Source of the DNA: an uncultured Methylococcaceae bacterium
GTDB lineage: Bacteria; Pseudomonadota; Gammaproteobacteria; Methylococcales; Methylomonadaceae
Reading direction: 5' to 3'
DNA length: 35,949 nucleotides
Assembly (NCBI GenBank): GCA_903866825.1
Contig: CAIPPE010000234.1
Location: 1 to 35,949 of the forward strand
The translations under genes and the position numbers were made by a program. The notes below the pieces were generated by a model that saw only the letters and a list, made by a program, of their open reading frames with translations, was not told where the DNA came from and did no database searches. This document shows positions 34,195 through 35,949 of this stretch, in pieces; positions within the stretch are counted from its first letter, which is position 1, and each line of letters opens with the position of its first letter.

Positions 34195-35349
34195 TTAAAT
34201 ATTCTTTACAACTGCCTTTAAAATAACAAATTTATTATTGGCAGCCACCGTCGTGCAGTTACCGAATAACTGTTTAAGGTTAATATGATAATTAAGATGA
34301 CGGTTTCCCACAATCCACATCTCCCCCTTTTTCTTTAGCACCCGCCTAGATTCCTTGATCATGGCAGTTGCAATTTGATCGCCTATTGTATTTTGCTGAT
34401 GAAAGGGTGGATTACAGAGAATCAAATCAGCCGAATCGGTTTCAAAAGTATCCAGCCCATTACCTACCGTAAAAACAGCCTTGCGCTCTTCACCAAAGGC
34501 CCGAGAAAAATTCTCTCTGGCAGAGGCAACTGCCATAAAAGATTCATCAACAAAATGAACCCTGGCCTCTGGATTTCGTTCAGCCGCTATTAACCCTAAC
34601 AAACCGTTACCACAGCCTAAATCTACAATCGCGACTCTGCCAAGATGCTGTGGGAGGTGCTGAAGAAAAAAACGGGTGCCAATATCCAGACTATCTCTTG
34701 AAAACACATTGGCATGATTGCAAATTAAATGCGTCGAACCTTCAAGCTGATAATAAACAGGGTAAGGACTGACCGGGATTCTCAACTCAGGATCTGGTGT
34801 AGCAAAAATAAGCCGGGCCTTTTTACGCGCCAACGATGTGGTAGTCGCTCCAACCAAACGTTCTAACAACTTCCAAATAGCAGCGGGTAAGGTTTTTATC
34901 ATGCCCGCCAAAATAACGTGCGTTGATACGTGTAAATGAGGATGTAACCGTATCAACTGATCTTCTAACAAAGCCAGGGTCTTAGTGGCTTTAATCAATA
35001 CATAATCGTATGACCCCTCTAACGCCTCAAGGCTATTAATCAACGTCACGCTGTCTTCGGCCAGGTTATTAGCCATTAAGTTAAGCCGTGTCGCTTGCTG
35101 AGACAAATAAGAGTCTGATACAGCATGCGGTTTAAAGCCACTTAATGCGATAGCTAATGCCCCAAAACTATCATTCAATATTAATATACGGGCATCAGAG
35201 GTCGGTTTAATATTCTCCGCTAGCGTATTTAATAAATATTCATCCGCTGCATCCCAGGCACGCAGTAACTCTAAGGACCGCTTAGGCAGGCGATTTAACT
35301 CAAACTCACCTTGAGGAACACTAAGCAAGTTTTCTGTTTTATTATCCAT
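34195..35349 (-). CDS. rlmG: 23S rRNA (guanine-N2)-methyltransferase RlmG
   Basis: Start taken at the ATG at 35349 (MDNKTENLLSVPQGE), 25 nt after the yeiP-like stop, giving 384 residues; the GTG at 35400 overlaps that gene and is less likely. The protein has the RlmG/RsmC two-domain layout: an N-terminal half with a degenerate methyltransferase fold (LILNDSFGALAIAL) and a C-terminal catalytic Rossmann fold with VDLGCGNGLLGL and the NPPFHQQ motif for the target base; the end FGNCTTVAANNKFVILKAV is close to E. coli RlmG. It methylates a guanine (G1835 in E. coli) of 23S rRNA. It follows the yeiP-like gene in the same direction. Confidence 0.88.
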   Translation of the reverse strand: MDNKTENLLSVPQGEFELNRLPKRSLELLRAWDAADEYLLNTLAENIKPTSDARILILNDSFGALAIALSGFKPHAVSDSYLSQQATRLNLMANNLAEDSVTLINSLEALEGSYDYVLIKATKTLALLEDQLIRLHPHLHVSTHVILAGMIKTLPAAIWKLLERLVGATTTSLARKKARLIFATPDPELRIPVSPYPVYYQLEGSTHLICNHANVFSRDSLDIGTRFFLQHLPQHLGRVAIVDLGCGNGLLGLIAAERNPEARVHFVDESFMAVASARENFSRAFGEERKAVFTVGNGLDTFETDSADLILCNPPFHQQNTIGDQIATAMIKESRRVLKKKGEMWIVGNRHLNYHINLKQLFGNCTTVAANNKFVILKAVVKNI

Positions 35350-35374
35350 TAACCCAGTAACACAGCCGTTGCTT

Positions 35375-35833
35375 TTAAACACGTGCCATGTATTTGCCAC
35401 TTTCAGTATTGACCTTAATCAAATCATCCACCTCTAAATATTCAGGTACCTGCACCTCAATACCGGTTACCAAACGAGCCGTTTTAGTGCGTCCCGAAGC
35501 AGTTGCCCCTTTAATAGAAGGCGCTGTTTCTACAATACCGAGTATCACCGAACTCGGTAGCTCAATACCTAAAATAACACCATCAATCAACAAGGCCACA
35601 ATGCCTTCAAGACCTTCTGTTAAATAGTTAACCTGGTCATCCAAATCCTCACGGCTTAAGGTGTACTGAGTATAGTCCTCCAAGTCCATGAAAATATAAT
35701 TCTCGCCATCCACGTAAGAGTATTGAACTTTGGCCCTGACTAAATCACTGTCTTTTAAAAAGTCATCACCTTTTAAAGACTCATCCAGTTTTTGTCCTGT
35801 TTTAAGGTTAGTAAAACGAATCTTATTAATCAT
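35375..35833 (-). CDS. yeiP: YeiP-like (EF-P-like) protein lacking its N-terminal domain
   Basis: A 152-residue frame starting MINKIRFTNLKTGQKLDESL matches the part of YeiP after the N-terminal KOW-like domain, including YSYVDGENYIFMDLEDYTQY, VETAPSIKGATASGR and VPEYLEVDDLIKV. Family members are about 190 residues, with about 35 more at the N-terminus carrying the conserved loop Lys or Arg position. Upstream sequence does not continue the homology in any frame I read. The gene is therefore truncated or interrupted near 35833. A divergent frame starts 38 nt away, so a mobile-element insertion may have cut it. The fragment could be non-functional. Confidence 0.7.
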   Translation of the reverse strand: MINKIRFTNLKTGQKLDESLKGDDFLKDSDLVRAKVQYSYVDGENYIFMDLEDYTQYTLSREDLDDQVNYLTEGLEGIVALLIDGVILGIELPSSVILGIVETAPSIKGATASGRTKTARLVTGIEVQVPEYLEVDDLIKVNTESGKYMARV

Positions 35834-35870
35834 TGCATAAGTTATCGCATATTCAGGGTATAATATAACT

Positions 35871-35949
35871 ATGAATAGAGCAGAGCAACGAAGCCAAAAG
35901 CGTAAAGAAGTGGTCGAAGCGGTAATACTAAGAAAAGAATCCGTTACAG
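35871..35949 (+). CDS. Start of an unidentified ORF, possibly transposase-related, partial
   Basis: The frame opens at ATG 35871 and runs off the window as MNRAEQRSQKRKEVVEAVIL then RKESVT. It is Lys/Arg/Glu-rich and recalls the first helices of HTH transposase N-termini, but 26 codons are too few for a family call. A TATAAT lies at 35859-35864. It is divergent from the truncated yeiP-like gene. Confidence 0.35.
   Translation, partial: MNRAEQRSQKRKEVVEAVILRKESVT

Overview
The window looks like a gammaproteobacterial chromosome carrying the end of an integrated mobile element. The right third (about 26.0-35.9 kb) is ordinary host sequence: ubiC, recG, ridA, icd, a PhoP/PhoQ-like two-component pair, an EamA permease, a cold-shock gene, rlmG and a yeiP-type gene. 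Gene content and moderate to low GC fit a Methylococcales- or Legionellales-like gammaproteobacterium, but the genus cannot be fixed by reading alone.

The left two thirds (about 0-25.9 kb) are accessory. A tyrosine integrase with a small excisionase-like HTH gene sits directly against the 3' end of a tRNA-Lys(CTT) gene at 25888-25963, the usual layout of an island integrated in a tRNA gene. No second copy of the tRNA 3' end was noticed, so the other end of the element probably lies left of the window, and no conjugation genes are visible.

Layout from left to right: a cut-off WYL-type regulator (1-410); two AT-rich plus-strand membrane proteins (624-4515), the second joining membrane helices, a zinc-finger-like Cys cluster, a possible PD-(D/E)XK-like core and a glycine zipper; a small OB-fold-like gene; a translationally coupled Gabija-type pair, gajA-gajB (5375-9507, minus strand); then a long minus-strand block (9749-19315) like the recombination core of SXT/R391-type conjugative elements: Bet/RecT annealase, small ORF, YqaJ exonuclease, CobS/MoxR-like ATPase, DUF3150 protein, CobT-like VWA protein with an HEAAH motif, DUF6876 protein, RadC/JAB protein and three ATGA-coupled small genes. 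Next come two tandem plus-strand proteins of the inovirus Gp2/YfjJ type, an unknown 413-residue protein, a 1.1 kb gene-poor stretch with palindromes and broken small ORFs, and the xis-like/int pair.

Most striking is a structural pattern: six separately spaced genes of the SXT-like block each have a different but good hairpin ending 17-36 nt before the start codon, immediately upstream of the Shine-Dalgarno sequence. Two of these are followed by a U-tract and look like intrinsic terminators. Other points: a divergent, probably non-catalytic Gp2 paralogue next to a more canonical one with hairpins upstream, a terminator-like hairpin 15 nt before cspA, and a yeiP-like gene lacking its N-terminal domain next to a divergent ORF at the window edge.
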